A DNA stretch of 64,000 bases from Pythium myriotylum (taxonomy: Eukaryota; Oomycota; Peronosporomycetes; Pythiales; Pythiaceae): positions 806,001 through 870,000 of the forward strand of contig JALJCQ010000024.1 of assembly GCA_023091665.1 (NCBI GenBank). Reading direction: 5' to 3'. Shown here piece by piece: positions 20,665 through 31,004 of the stretch (position 1 is its first letter; every line of letters starts with the position of its first letter). Under the pieces are notes generated by a model that saw only the letters and a list, made by a program, of their open reading frames with translations, was not told the DNA's origin and made no database searches. Made by a program: the position numbers and the translations under genes.

Positions 20665-22227
20665 ATGAAGCTACTCCGACTGGTGCTCACACTCGGGCTC
20701 CTCGGCTTGTCCACCATCTCAAGTGAAGCCATCACATGCAACAAACCCCGAGTTCGTCGTGCGTGGACCTCGCTCACGCCAGCCGAGCAGCTACTCTACA
20801 AAGACGCCATCGCGACAGCCATGGACTCCGGCGCCTACATCAAATTCGTCGAAGCTCACAACGAGATGATGTCCGAGCGCGAAGCCCATCGTCAGTGCAT
20901 GTTCATCTATTGGCACCGCTACTTCCTCGCGGCCTTCGAGAACATGCTGCGTGACCAGCACCCTCGCTTCGCGTGCGTGACGATCCCGTACTGGGACTGG
21001 ATCACCGACTACGACCGTGCCATGAACAACCAGTGCGACAACACGCTGTCGTGCTCGCCCGCCTTGCACTTCATGGGCGGCAAGCCACGAGGCAAGGAGC
21101 CGATGCGCAACGTGACGATCAATGGCGCCGTCGTCGCCGGCTACTGCGACACCGAGTACCCTCTGGACCACTTCTGCGAGTCGTCCAAGACCTCGGGCTC
21201 AGCGTGCGTGCGCTGTGTGCCGCGAGGCGACTGGACCAACAACTCGCTGCCGGCGGTCGCCAGTTTCACGTCGATCCGGTCGCAGCTCTTCGGCTCCAAG
21301 AACATCGGCGAGATGTCACACGCTGTTGAAGAAGGCGCCCACAACTTGATCCACGCCGCTCTCGCGGGCGTCATGTTCGTCTTCCAGTCGCCGTCGGAGC
21401 CCATGTTCTACTCGCACCACGGCATGATCGATCTGCTGCACGCCATCTTCCACAAGTGCAAGGTGGGCGAGCAGAAGATGACGTTTGCGGAGAAGGCGGC
21501 GAGCGTGGACTGGACGTCGTGCGAGCGCCGCGAGGGAGGCGGTCCGTGGCAGCCCACCGACTACGTGATGGCTCGCACGGGTTTCATGGGCGTCAACCCG
21601 ATCAACGCGACGATGGATCCGATCGTGGGCAAGTACTTCGCGGCCGTGCCGCAGCAGTACGCCGCGCTCGTCGACACGCGCGACCTCGGCGCCAGCAGCT
21701 ATACGTACGAGATGCAGGGTCTCACCAACATCTTGTACAGCAACTGCGGTGGCTCGGAGGAGGTCAAGACGGGTGCACCGGCGAGCACGAGCGGCGGGTC
21801 AATCATGAGCATTGGTGCGAGTGACGAGCCTGCGCTGCCAACCATGGGCTCGATCGCCAACAAGACACTGAGCGCCGAGTCCCAGCGCGTGTACGAATGG
21901 GTGACCAAGACGGACCAGTTGGCGCGCCAGCAAGGAGGCAGCGCGATCCAGTCGAGCGAGCAGATGACGTGTCTATTCCAGGACGAGTGTCTTGGCGGCA
22001 TCCAAGACTTGCCGGCCGAGTTCATCAAGACGTTCCAGATCACGAGCGAGCCGCGCTGCAAGGACATCGTGAGCACGATCCACCGTACGGTGGATGCGAC
22101 CAAGGTGTCGGAGTGGAAGACGGAGATGGTCAAGGTGTTCGGTTGTCCTCGTCCGAAGAACGCGACTGTTGCGGGCAGCCACACTGGGAGTGGCAGCAGC
22201 AGCGTGACGATTGTGGTTGGCAAGTAG
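20665..22227 (+). CDS. secreted tyrosinase (type-3 copper oxidase), tyr1
   Basis: The protein is 520 aa. Tyrosinases use a paired copper centre to oxidise phenols to o-quinones. Residues 1-22 form a signal peptide (LLRLVLTLGLLGLSTISSEA). CuA ligands are His65 (VEAHNEM), His75 (REAHRQC) and His84 (YWHRYF), with x9 and x8 spacing. CuB has His226 and His230 (GAHNLIH) and the FYSHHG pair at 251-252. The family length and fold order are normal. An ORF extension upstream to 20380 was rejected because it crosses the core promoter and lacks a signal peptide. The gene converges on VWD1. This is the array's apparently intact + strand copy, with its 5' end (to about 20732) distinct from tyr2 and tyr3. 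Likely substrates are tyrosyl or phenolic groups outside the cell (inference). Confidence 0.9.
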   Translation: MKLLRLVLTLGLLGLSTISSEAITCNKPRVRRAWTSLTPAEQLLYKDAIATAMDSGAYIKFVEAHNEMMSEREAHRQCMFIYWHRYFLAAFENMLRDQHPRFACVTIPYWDWITDYDRAMNNQCDNTLSCSPALHFMGGKPRGKEPMRNVTINGAVVAGYCDTEYPLDHFCESSKTSGSACVRCVPRGDWTNNSLPAVASFTSIRSQLFGSKNIGEMSHAVEEGAHNLIHAALAGVMFVFQSPSEPMFYSHHGMIDLLHAIFHKCKVGEQKMTFAEKAASVDWTSCERREGGGPWQPTDYVMARTGFMGVNPINATMDPIVGKYFAAVPQQYAALVDTRDLGASSYTYEMQGLTNILYSNCGGSEEVKTGAPASTSGGSIMSIGASDEPALPTMGSIANKTLSAESQRVYEWVTKTDQLARQQGGSAIQSSEQMTCLFQDECLGGIQDLPAEFIKTFQITSEPRCKDIVSTIHRTVDATKVSEWKTEMVKVFGCPRPKNATVAGSHTGSGSSSVTIVVGK

Positions 22228-22324
22228 GCGGGTAAGTCGGAGTCTTTCGAGCCTCAGCGGCTGTCAATTGCATATCTGTGGCTTAGTCCTTCCTCCAAGC
22301 CACATCCATACGTACTACTCGATG

Positions 22325-22557
22325 ACAGCCTTCTATGATAATGGACATGAACATTATGATGACTTTCTTGGTTTTGATGATGGCCATGATGACCATGATG
22401 ATCAGGATGACTATGATGATCAGGATGATCGTAATGATCACGATGCTGCTGCTGGTGCTGGTGGTGGTGATGATGATGATGATGATTGCGATAATGGTAA
22501 TGCTGATGGTGATGAGGATGATGATGGTGATGGTGATGGTGATGTTCAAGAAGAAAC
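22325..22557. repeat. imperfect (GAT)n/(ATG)n microsatellite
   Basis: About 230 bases of imperfect GAT/TGG trinucleotide repeats lie just downstream of tyr1. Equivalent tracts lie at 28476-28708 (mirror copy) and about 56560-56815 (different length). Confidence 0.8.
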
Positions 22558-22759
22558 GTTCTGCTAGCGGTTCGTGATGGATGGATGTGCCTCGAGTTCG
22601 AGAGGAAGCGCATTTCAGTTTAGTCGAGATTCTTGAATCGATATTGACTTTTGAGTACCCATATCATAGTCGAAGGGTTTATCATCAAGTGTTCGCCCCA
22701 CAACGTGCAGTCCAAAAAGATTGTGGTAAAAAGTAAACATTTCGCGTGCTAAGTGAGGT

Positions 22760-22781
22760 GAGTTGGATCGCCATCCAACTC
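22760..22781. other. conserved intergenic hairpin
   Basis: The 9-base arms GAGTTGGAT and ATCCAACTC flank a 4-base loop. The mirror copy is at 28252-28273. The version at 56327-56348 has arms GAGCTGGAT and ATCCAGCTC: both sides of one base pair have changed, keeping the pairing. Confidence 0.6.
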
Positions 22782-23001
22782 GTGTGGTCATCTCCTCCTC
22801 AGATCGTTGGATCCAGGAATTTCGACGCGAAAGTGCATCAACTGAGTACCCATATCATGTTCGAGAGGCTTTACATTCACACTTTAGTCCAAATGCTCCG
22901 ATGCATCAACGCACTGAAGCATCGATGCACTACTGATTGCAATATCCACAAAGCTCGTCACTACAGACCCTCCTCTCTGCGATCTGTCGATGCTTCGATC
23001 C

Positions 23002-23649
23002 TTAGATCTTGACGTCGCAGCCGAGACCCGTGTAGCCGGCGTCGCACTGGCAGCCAGCCGCCAGACACTTGCCCCTACCACTGCACTGCTTGGCGCAGCG
23101 CGACAGATCGCCGAAGAAGAGAGCGTCGCGGTCCTTCTGTAGCGCCTTGGTCTCCGTGGCGCACGCCGTCTGCGACGACAGACGCGCGTCCAGCTCGCGG
23201 CGGCACTCGCGCAGGTAGCCGAGCTTGGCGTGGTCGACGATGGTGAGGTCTCGCATGAGCGCCGTGTCGGCGATGCATCGCGTGTGGATGTGGTGGTCGG
23301 TGTCGCGCACGTACTTGCCGCAGGTGGTGGCGATGGTGGAGAGCACTTGCTGGCACAGTTGCGTGGCGCGCGGCGTGACGTCGATGTCGTTGTTGGTGTT
23401 GGTGTTGGCGTTGGCGTTGGTGACAGCGTTGGCATTGGTGTTAGGCTCGATGGGGCCGTTGGAATCGGTTTTGGCACCGGTCTTGGCACTGACATCGGTT
23501 TTGTCACCGGCGTTGGGGTTGAAGCTCGAGCTAGGGTTGGTATTGGCGTTGGCGCTGTCTTTGGTGGTCGTGTCGGCGTTTGGCTTCGTCAGCGGCTTGG
23601 TGTCGGGCGCCGGTGTAGATACCTGCGACGGACCAGCCTTGGGCGTTGC

Positions 23650-23682
<33 letters not shown>

Positions 23683-25251
23683 TTCGTCCCTGCCGTTCGC
23701 AACGACCGGAGATGGACGACTCACTGGGGCCGCCGGACCTGCGGCACCTGCAGTAGTACCACCAACACCTCCGACCATGGCGCCGTCCGGGGTCGTCGCC
23801 ACCTGGCCAGCAAGGTACCCGGCGGAGCCACGCAGGAGACGACCCTCGTTCGCGCGCTCCTGCTCTCGCTCGCGCGCTGATTCGCTCACGTCATCACTGT
23901 CACTGACACCCTCGGTCGAGTCCATGATAGCTCCCTCGTCCTCGCCGGCCATCAGCCGACGCAGCGCCAGCGTGCGCAGTTTGGGCGAGAAGCCGCGAAG
24001 AGGGATGGCGTCCGCCGCGACCACCGCGTAGCCCTGGTGCAGCAGTGGCTGCGAGCCGCCTGACGACACGAGCGCCTGCGTGAACGCGAGCGCGTTCGAG
24101 TCGTGGATGGTCGAGGCCTTGAGCATCGGCGCGCACGCGGCCTCGCCCTCACACGTGAAGAGGTTCGAGTCGAGCGAGACGCCATGGAGCTGCGCGAGCT
24201 GGTCGCTGTTGGTGACGTCGTCGTTGCGGTTGCCGTTCCAGTTGCCCATGAGTCCGGAGACGGCGTTGGCGGTGCCAACCCGGGCACCCGCAGCCGCCTT
24301 GAAGTAGGGCGAGAGCTGGAGCGCGACGTTGAGCAGCGGGTAGTTCCCCCATCGGTCGAGGTTGATGTCGACGTAGGTGGCGTGGTCGACGTTGGCGAAG
24401 ACGCGGAAGCCCTGCGCGCCCGTGGAGGCGAGGCGCTCGACCGAGAGCCACTGGAGCGAGGCCGAGCCACGCGCAGCCTGCAGCTGGCCGTTGACGATGA
24501 AGAAGCGTGCGAGCGAGGCGCCGAAGGCGACAGCGACGCCCTGGTAACAGCTAGGCGCCGCGTCCTTGAGTCGCGCGACGTCACCACACTTTTCCTGGAA
24601 GATCTGCACTTGAAGACTGCCGGCCTCGACGTACTTGAAGACGCCCTGCTTCTGGAAGTCGTAGGCCACGCCGTCGAGCGTGGTGAGGTGCGGGTCGCCC
24701 CAGCCGGAGCAGCGGCCCGAGTTGACCACCTTGCGCTTGAGTCTCTGCGCATCGGATGCGCGCGGGCCTTGCCTGTAGGTGAGCGTGACAGGCACATCGA
24801 CCACGCTGCCGTCGGGCGTCGATGCCGGCGCCGCGCCGGCCGCCGTGCGGCACGTGACACGCTGCGTGTGGGAGGCCTTATCGGTCCTAGAGAAGGTGAA
24901 CTTGGTGCGGCCGCAGAGCAGTCCAGGCGCCGAGATCTCGACCTCGGCGGGCGGGTTGTTGGCGAAGGCTGGGTTCAGCGTCACGACGGCGGTGGCGATG
25001 GCGCCGTCCTGGATGGGCGTGTCGGCGGAGGCGGTCGGGTTTTTTCCGATGGGGTTCCCGTTGGGGATAGTCATGAGGATGCCGTTGGGGATGCCGTTTC
25101 CGTCGCCGCCGGCAATGGGGTTGCCGCCGTTGGGGATACCGTTAGGGTTGCCGTTGGCAGTAGGTCCATCGGCGGTGGTAGTGCTCTCAATGGCGACGGA
25201 GACGCAGTTCTGCGCGTTGGCCAAGTCGTTTTGGCTGACCATTACATTCAC
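23002..25251 (-). CDS. VWD-domain/EGF-like protein, VWD1, signal peptide lost
   Basis: The ORF is 749 codons. From residue ~11 it matches VWD2: an Asn/Gly/Pro-rich N-terminal repeat region, a von Willebrand factor type D domain opening CSGWGDPHLTTLDG and containing GLMGNWNGNRNDD, a low-complexity Thr/Asn/Ala linker, a Cys-containing helical stretch, and a C-terminal EGF-like module (CSGRGKCLAAGCQCDAGYTG). The first residues (MNVMVSQN) replace the hydrophobic signal peptide found in VWD2 and VWD4, because homology to the other copies stops at 25228. The upstream DNA is the promoter-distal flank of VWD2 in the opposite direction, so neither a secretion signal nor its own core promoter remains. 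Likely a non-functional copy despite the open frame. Confidence 0.75.
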
Positions 25252-25736
25252 TCCATTCCGACGGTCCTATGGACAAAACGCTGCCTCGCTCTCACCATCG
25301 CCGATTGAACTACACTATATACACACTTGCCACCAAAACAAAACCGACTCGGTCTTGACTGCTCTGCCGCCGATGATCGCCAGCCACATGCAAGGGACAC
25401 AAAAACAAACAAGTGGCTCTACATTCGACCAACGACGACGCAACACGAAGTCAAACAGGCTCTCCAAACAGTCACCGCTGACTTCTCCGTACTCACCTCA
25501 CCGTCCATCGGACCCGGCCAACCCCCGAACCGCTGAGTTTCCGAGCCCTGAACCTCCGAGGCTCCAATTCGCCGAGCCCCCAAGCGGTCCAGGCCCTCCC
25601 ACTCATTCCACAACTCGCCTCGTGCCCCCCACACGACCAAACCACCACCCACTACTGAAGACCCGGTCTCCAGTACAACCCCACACACAGTACCCGCCTC
25701 GTCGAGACTGTATCACCACCACCCGCCACCCCCAAC
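25229..25736 (+). other. inverted-repeat spacer and VWD2 5' flank
   Basis: This unique spacer lies between VWD1 and VWD2. From about 25286 it matches the VWD4 5' flank (46610-47067) nearly base for base, including TATATACACACTTGCC. Bases about 25230-25275 match a more distal part of the VWD4 flank (about 46346-46395), so roughly 215 bases present at VWD4 are missing here. Confidence 0.7.
25601..25616 (+). promoter_or_regulatory. core promoter initiator of VWD2
   Basis: ACTCATTCCACAACTC fits the oomycete TCATTYYNCAWTT initiator. The same word stands at the same distance before VWD4 (46932-46947) and the VWD3 remnant (44700-44715, - strand), with one change before VWD5. The 5' leader is about 125 bases. 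Confidence 0.65.
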
Positions 25737-27350
25737 ATGCGCGCCACCGCCATCATCCGCTCGCTGCTCGCCACGGCCATTGCCGCTCACGCCGCCATGC
25801 CCGTCGACTTGGCCAACGCGCAGAACTGCGTCTCCGTCGCCATTGAGAGCACTACCACCGCCGATGGACCTACTGCCAACGGCAACCCTAACGGTATCCC
25901 CAACGGCGGCAACCCCATTGCCGGCGGCGACGGAAACGGCATCCCCAACGGCATCCTCATGACCAACCCCAACGGCAACCCCAACGGAAACAACCCGACT
26001 GCCTCCGCCGACACGCCCATCCAGGACGGCGCCATCGCCACCGCCGTCGTGACGCTGAACCCAGCCTTCGCCAACAACCCGCCCGCCGAGGTCGAGATCT
26101 CGGCGCCTGGACTGCTCTGCGGCCGCACCAAGTTCACCTTCTCTAGGACCGATAAGGCCTCCCACACGCAGCGTGTCACGTGCCGCACGGCGGCCGGCGC
26201 GGCGCCGGCATCGACGCCCGACGGCAGCGTGGTCGATGTGCCTGTCACGCTCACCTACAGGCAAGGCCCGCGCGCATCCGATGCGCAGAGACTCAAGCGC
26301 AAGGTGGTCAACTCGGGCCGCTGCTCCGGCTGGGGCGACCCGCACCTCACCACGCTCGACGGCGTGGCCTACGACTTCCAGAAGCAGGGCGTCTTCAAGT
26401 ACGTCGAGGCCGGCAGTCTTCAAGTGCAGATCTTCCAGGAAAAGTGTGGTGACGTCGCGCGACTCAAGGACGCGGCGCCTAGCTGTTACCAGGGCGTCGC
26501 TGTCGCCTTCGGCGCCTCGCTCGCACGCTTCTTCATCGTCAACGGCCAGCTGCAGGCTGCGCGTGGCTCGGCCTCGCTCCAGTGGCTCTCGGTCGAGCGC
26601 CTCGCCTCCACGGGCGCGCAGGGCTTCCGCGTCTTCGCCAACGTCGACCACGCCACCTACGTCGACATCAACCTCGACCGATGGGGGAACTACCCGCTGC
26701 TCAACGTCGCGCTCCAGCTCTCGCCCTACTTCAAGGCGGCTGCGGGTGCCCGGGTTGGCACCGCCAACGCCGTCTCCGGACTCATGGGCAACTGGAACGG
26801 CAACCGCAACGACGACGTCACCAACAGCGACCAGCTCGCGCAGCTCCATGGCGTCTCGCTCGACTCGAACCTCTTCACGTGTGAGGGCGAGGCCGCGTGC
26901 GCGCCGATGCTCAAGGCCTCGACCATCCACGACTCGAACGCGCTCGCGTTCACGCAGGCGCTCGTGTCGTCAGGCGGCTCGCAGCCACTGCTGCACCAGG
27001 GCTACGCGGTGGTCGCGGCGGACGCCATCCCTCTTCGCGGCTTCTCGCCCAAACTGCGCACGCTGGCGCTGCGTCGGCTGATGGCCGGCGAGGACGAGGG
27101 AGCTATCATGGACTCGACCGAGGGTGTCAGTGACAGTGATGACGTGAGCGAATCAGCGCGCGAGCGAGAGCAGGAGCGCGCGAACGAGGGTCGTCTCCTG
27201 CGTGGCTCCGCCGGGTACCTTGCTGGCCAGGTGGCGACGACCCCGGACGGCGCCATGGTCGGAGGTGTTGGTGGTACTACTGCAGGTGCCGCAGGTCCGG
27301 CGGCCCCAGTGAGTCGTCCATCTCCGGTCGTTGCGAACGGCAGGGACGAA

Positions 27351-27383
<33 letters not shown>

Positions 27384-28031
27384 GCAACGCCCAAGGCTGG
27401 TCCGTCGCAGGTATCTACACCGGCGCCCGACACCAAGCCGCTGACGAAGCCAAACGCCGACACGACCACCAAAGACAGCGCCAACGCCAATACCAACCCT
27501 AGCTCGAGCTTCAACCCCAACGCCGGTGACAAAACCGATGTCAGTGCCAAGACCGGTGCCAAAACCGATTCCAACGGCCCCATCGAGCCTAACACCAATG
27601 CCAACGCTGTCACCAACGCCAACGCCAACACCAACACCAACAACGACATCGACGTCACGCCGCGCGCCACGCAACTGTGCCAGCAAGTGCTCTCCACCAT
27701 CGCCACCACCTGCGGCAAGTACGTGCGCGACACCGACCACCACATCCACACGCGATGCATCGCCGACACGGCGCTCATGCGAGACCTCACCATCGTCGAC
27801 CACGCCAAGCTCGGCTACCTGCGCGAGTGCCGCCGCGAGCTGGACGCGCGTCTGTCGTCGCAGACGGCGTGCGCCACGGAGACCAAGGCGCTACAGAAGG
27901 ACCGCGACGCTCTCTTCTTCGGCGATCTGTCGCGCTGCGCCAAGCAGTGCAGTGGTAGGGGCAAGTGTCTGGCGGCTGGCTGCCAGTGCGACGCCGGCTA
28001 CACGGGTCTCGGCTGCGACGTCAAGATCTAA
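25737..28031 (+). CDS. secreted VWD-domain/EGF-like protein, VWD2
   Basis: The protein is 764 aa. Residues 1-29 form a signal peptide (RSLLATAIAAHAAMPVDLANA). Residues 30-95 are Asn-Gly-Pro-rich (PNGIPNG and PNGNPNG repeats). A Cys-containing domain (about 95-190) precedes the VWD domain (about 196-385; GWGDPH, conserved cysteines, GLMGNWNGNRNDD). A Ser/Asp/Glu-rich linker, five Gly-Asn units and a Thr/Asn/Pro-rich stretch follow. A helical Cys region and a terminal EGF-like module complete the protein. VWD domains occur in extracellular matrix and mucin-like proteins, where they mediate assembly. The full signal peptide and core promoter make this a credible active gene. It converges on tyr2. 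Confidence 0.88.
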
Positions 28032-30300
28032 GGATCGAAGCATCGACAGATCGCAGAGAGGAGGGTCTGTAGTGACGAGCTTTGTGGATATTGCAATCAG
28101 TAGTGCATCGATGCTTCAGTGCGTTGATGCATCGGAGCATTTGGACTAAAGTGTGAATGTAAAGCCTCTCGAACATGATATGGGTACTCAGTTGATGCAC
28201 TTTCGCGTCGAAATTCCTGGATCCAACGATCTGAGGAGGAGATGACCACACGAGTTGGATGGCGATCCAACTCACCTCACTTAGCACGCGAAATGTTTAC
28301 TTTTTACCACAATCTTTTTGGACTGCACGTTGTGGGGCGAACACTTGATGATAAACCCTTCGACTATGATATGGGTACTCAAAAGTCAATATCGATTCAA
28401 GAATCTCGACTAAACTGAAATGCGCTTCCTCTCGAACTCGAGGCACATCCATCCATCACGAACCGCTAGCAGAACGTTTCTTCTTGAACATCACCATCAC
28501 CATCACCATCATCATCCTCATCACCATCAGCATTACCATTATCGCAATCATCATCATCATCATCACCACCACCAGCACCAGCAGCAGCATCGTGATCATT
28601 ACGATCATCCTGATCATCATAGTCATCCTGATCATCATGGTCATCATGGCCATCATCAAAACCAAGAAAGTCATCATAATGTTCATGTCCATTATCATAG
28701 AAGGCTGTCATCGAGTAGTACGTATGGATGTGGCTTGGAGGAAGGACTAAGCCACAGATATGCAATTGACAGCCGCTGAGGCTCGAAAGACTCCGACTTA
28801 CCCGCCTACTTGCCAACCACAATCGTCACGCTGCTGCTGCCACTCCCAGTGTGGCTGCCCGCAACAGTCGCGTTCTTCGGACGAGGACAACCGAACACCT
28901 TGACCATCTCCGTCTTCCACTCCGACACCTTGGTCGCATCCACCGTACGGTGGATCGTGCTCACGATGTCCTTGCAGCGCGGCTCGCTCGTGATCTGGAA
29001 CGTCTTGATGAACTCGGCCGGCAAGTCTTGGATGCCGCCAAGACACTCGTCCTGGAATAGACACGTCATCTGCTCGCTCGACTGGATCGCGCTGCCTCCT
29101 TGCTGGCGCGCCAACTGGTCCGTCTTGGTCACCCATTCGTACACGCGCTGGGACTCGGCGCTCAGTGTCTTGTTGGCGATCGAGCCCATGGTTGGCAGCG
29201 CAGGCTCGTCACTCGCACCAATGCTCATGATTGACCCGCCGCTCGTGCTCGCCGGTGCACCCGTCTTGACCTCCTCCGAGCCACCGCAGTTGCTGTACAA
29301 GATGTTGGTGAGACCCTGCATCTCGTACGTATAGCTGCTGGCGCCGAGGTCGCGCGTGTCGACGAGCGCGGCGTACTGCTGCGGCACGGCCGCGAAGTAC
29401 TTGCCCACGATCGGATCCATCGTCGCGTTGATCGGGTTGACGCCCATGAAACCCGTGCGAGCCATCACGTAGTCGGTGGGCTGCCACGGACCGCCTCCCT
29501 CGCGGCGCTCGCACGACGTCCAGTCCACGCTCGCCGCCTTCTCCGCAAACGTCATCTTCTGCTCGCCCACCTTGCACTTGTGGAAGATGGCGTGCAGCAG
29601 ATCGATCATGCCGTGGTGCGAGTAGAACATGGGCTCCGACGGCGACTGGAAGACGAACATGACGCCCGCGAGAGCGGCGTGGATCAAGTTGTGGGCGCCT
29701 TCTTCAACAGCGTGTGACATCTCGCCGATGTTCTTGGAGCCGAAGAGCTGCGACCGGATCGACGTGAAACTGGCGACCGCCGGCAGCGAGTTGTTGGTCC
29801 AGTCGCCTCGCGGCACACAGCGCACGCACGCTGAGCCCGAGGTCTTGGACGACTCGCAGAAGTGGTCCAGAGGGTACTCGGTGTCGCAGTAGCCGGCGAC
29901 GATGGCGCCGTTGATCGTCACGTTGCGCATCGGCTCCTTGCCTCGTGGCTTGCCGCCCATGAAGTGCAAGGCGGGCGAGCACGACAGCGTGTTGTCGCAC
30001 TGGTTGTTCATGGCACGGTCGTAGTCGGTGATCCAGTCCCAGTACGGGATCGTCACGCACGCGAAGCGAGGGTGCTGGTCACGCAGCATGTTCTCGAAGG
30101 CCGCGAGGAAGTAGCGGTGCCAATAGATGAACATGCACTGACGATGGGCTTCGCGCTCGGACATCATCTCGTTGTGAGCTTCGACGAATTTGATGTAGGC
30201 GCCGGAGTCCATGGCTGTCGCGATGGCGTCTTTGTAGAGTAGCTGCTCGGCTGGCGTGAGCGAGGTCCACGCACGACGAACTCGGGGTTTGTTGCATGTG
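25805..30300. repeat. right arm of 4.5-kb inverted repeat (VWD2-tyr2)
   Basis: This is the mirror of 20733-25228. It holds VWD2 from just after the signal peptide, the convergent intergenic region and tyr2 from its mature N terminus. Confidence 0.9.
28032..28805. other. convergent intergenic region 2
   Basis: Reverse complement of region 22228-23001, with the same microsatellite (28476-28708), hairpin (28252-28273) and paired direct repeats. No gene is supported. Confidence 0.6.
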
Positions 30301-30368
30301 GTGGCTTCGCTGAAAACACTCGACGAACCAAGCAGCCCGAGCGTGAGAAGCGTACGGAGCAGTTTCGT
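28806..30368 (-). pseudogene. tyrosinase tyr2, start codon lost (ACG)
   Basis: The frame covers 520 codons with intact copper motifs: CuA AHNEM, EAHRQC, YWHRYF; CuB GAHNLIH and FYSHHG. The position of the start codon reads ACG (30368-30366) instead of ATG. The sister copy tyr3 has ATG in otherwise identical flanking sequence, AATCGATCAAG-ATG. The next in-frame ATG (30212) lies at codon 53, past the signal peptide, so a protein begun there would not be secreted and would be cut close to CuA. The gene keeps its core promoter (30418-30433). Initiation at ACG is possible but usually weak. It converges on VWD2. Confidence 0.8.
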
Positions 30369-30417
30369 CTTGATCGATTGGAGAGAAGAGGAGAGGGGGA
30401 ACTGGGCGGAGGAGAGG

Positions 30418-30433
30418 AAGTTGGAGAATGAGC
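30418..30433 (-). promoter_or_regulatory. Inr-FPR core promoter of tyr2
   Basis: On the - strand this reads GCTCATTCTCCAACTT, identical to tyr1, about 50 bases before the mutated start codon. Confidence 0.7.
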
Positions 30434-30652
30434 CTCATAGCGAGGCGTCGAGGAGATAGATGGCATCATTGGAGCCAACTCGACAGAAGCGGTCAGTCAT
30501 TGGCCCCGGAGCTGGTAGCTTTTCACACATGGGTGCCGAGGTTTGACTTGGCCGCACTCGTTCTTCCGTGCATGAGGCCCAAGATGTTGACGCCTTCTCA
30601 AGATCCACACTCGGAGGCTCATCACTGCCCTAGAATGAGCCACACTGGAATG

Positions 30653-30701
30653 CGCGGCCGGAGGTCCGAGTGGGGTTTGCGCTGCCTCTAGTGCTGACCA
30701 T
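30653..30701 (-). pseudogene. copia gag, first codons (inverted piece)
   Basis: An ATG at 30701-30699 follows the inverted LTR and leader. It opens 16 codons (MVSTRGSANPTRTSGR) and then stops at the inversion point. The frame is compatible with joining to the gag body at about 31684, which supports the inversion model. Confidence 0.65.
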
Positions 30702-30731
30702 CTTGATTGTAGAGCAATGTGGCTGTTAACC

Positions 30732-31004
30732 TGTAGGATACGGCTTCCACAGCACCAGACAGGATCAAAAGGCGGAGAGCACTTAGTCGTGTTCAGCGGA
30801 AATTCCAGAGTGAGCTCTGGCATGAACATCCATTCACTAGTTGTTAACTTGGCCTTTGTATGGCACGTTTTCCCATACTGGAGCCTAGGTATTTTGCCCT
30901 TTTGGGACGCAGCTGAACACGGGTTCTCGCTGGTGCCGGACAGTGGGCTCTGTTCCCGGATGTGCAGATGCACCGGTTGTACCGTCTTGGCACTGGATTC
31001 AACA
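30732..31004 (-). mobile_element. copia 5' LTR, inverted
   Basis: 273 bases, TGTTGAATCC...ATCCTACA when read on the - strand. It is the reverse complement of the 3' LTR at 36136-36408. Confidence 0.85.

Larger units (their letters stand above)
22228..23001. other. convergent intergenic region 1
   Basis: The region lies between the 3' ends of tyr1 and VWD1. It contains a GAT-rich microsatellite (22325-22557), a hairpin (22760-22781) and two copies of a direct repeat reading GAGTACCCATATCAT followed by a TCGARRGGYTT-like stretch (about 22654-22690 and 22847-22883). No coding potential is supported; the frames across the microsatellite are low-complexity artefacts. Confidence 0.6.
20733..25228. 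repeat. left arm of 4.5-kb inverted repeat (tyr1-VWD1)
   Basis: Paired positions with 25805-30300 add up to 51033 throughout, so the arms are colinear without net indels. The arm includes tyr1 from its mature N terminus, the whole convergent intergenic region and VWD1 up to its lost signal peptide. A cluster of substitutions near 25040-25075 is the main difference. Confidence 0.9.

Noticed and set aside
22254..22613. His-rich and Asp/Met-rich ORFs over the GAT/ATG tract
   Set aside because: They are translations of a trinucleotide microsatellite, present in all frames.
24103..25308. Long frames antisense to VWD1 (and mirror copies at 25713-26930 and 47044-48276)
   Set aside because: They are shadows of GC-rich codon use in the VWD genes, with no domains and low-complexity composition.
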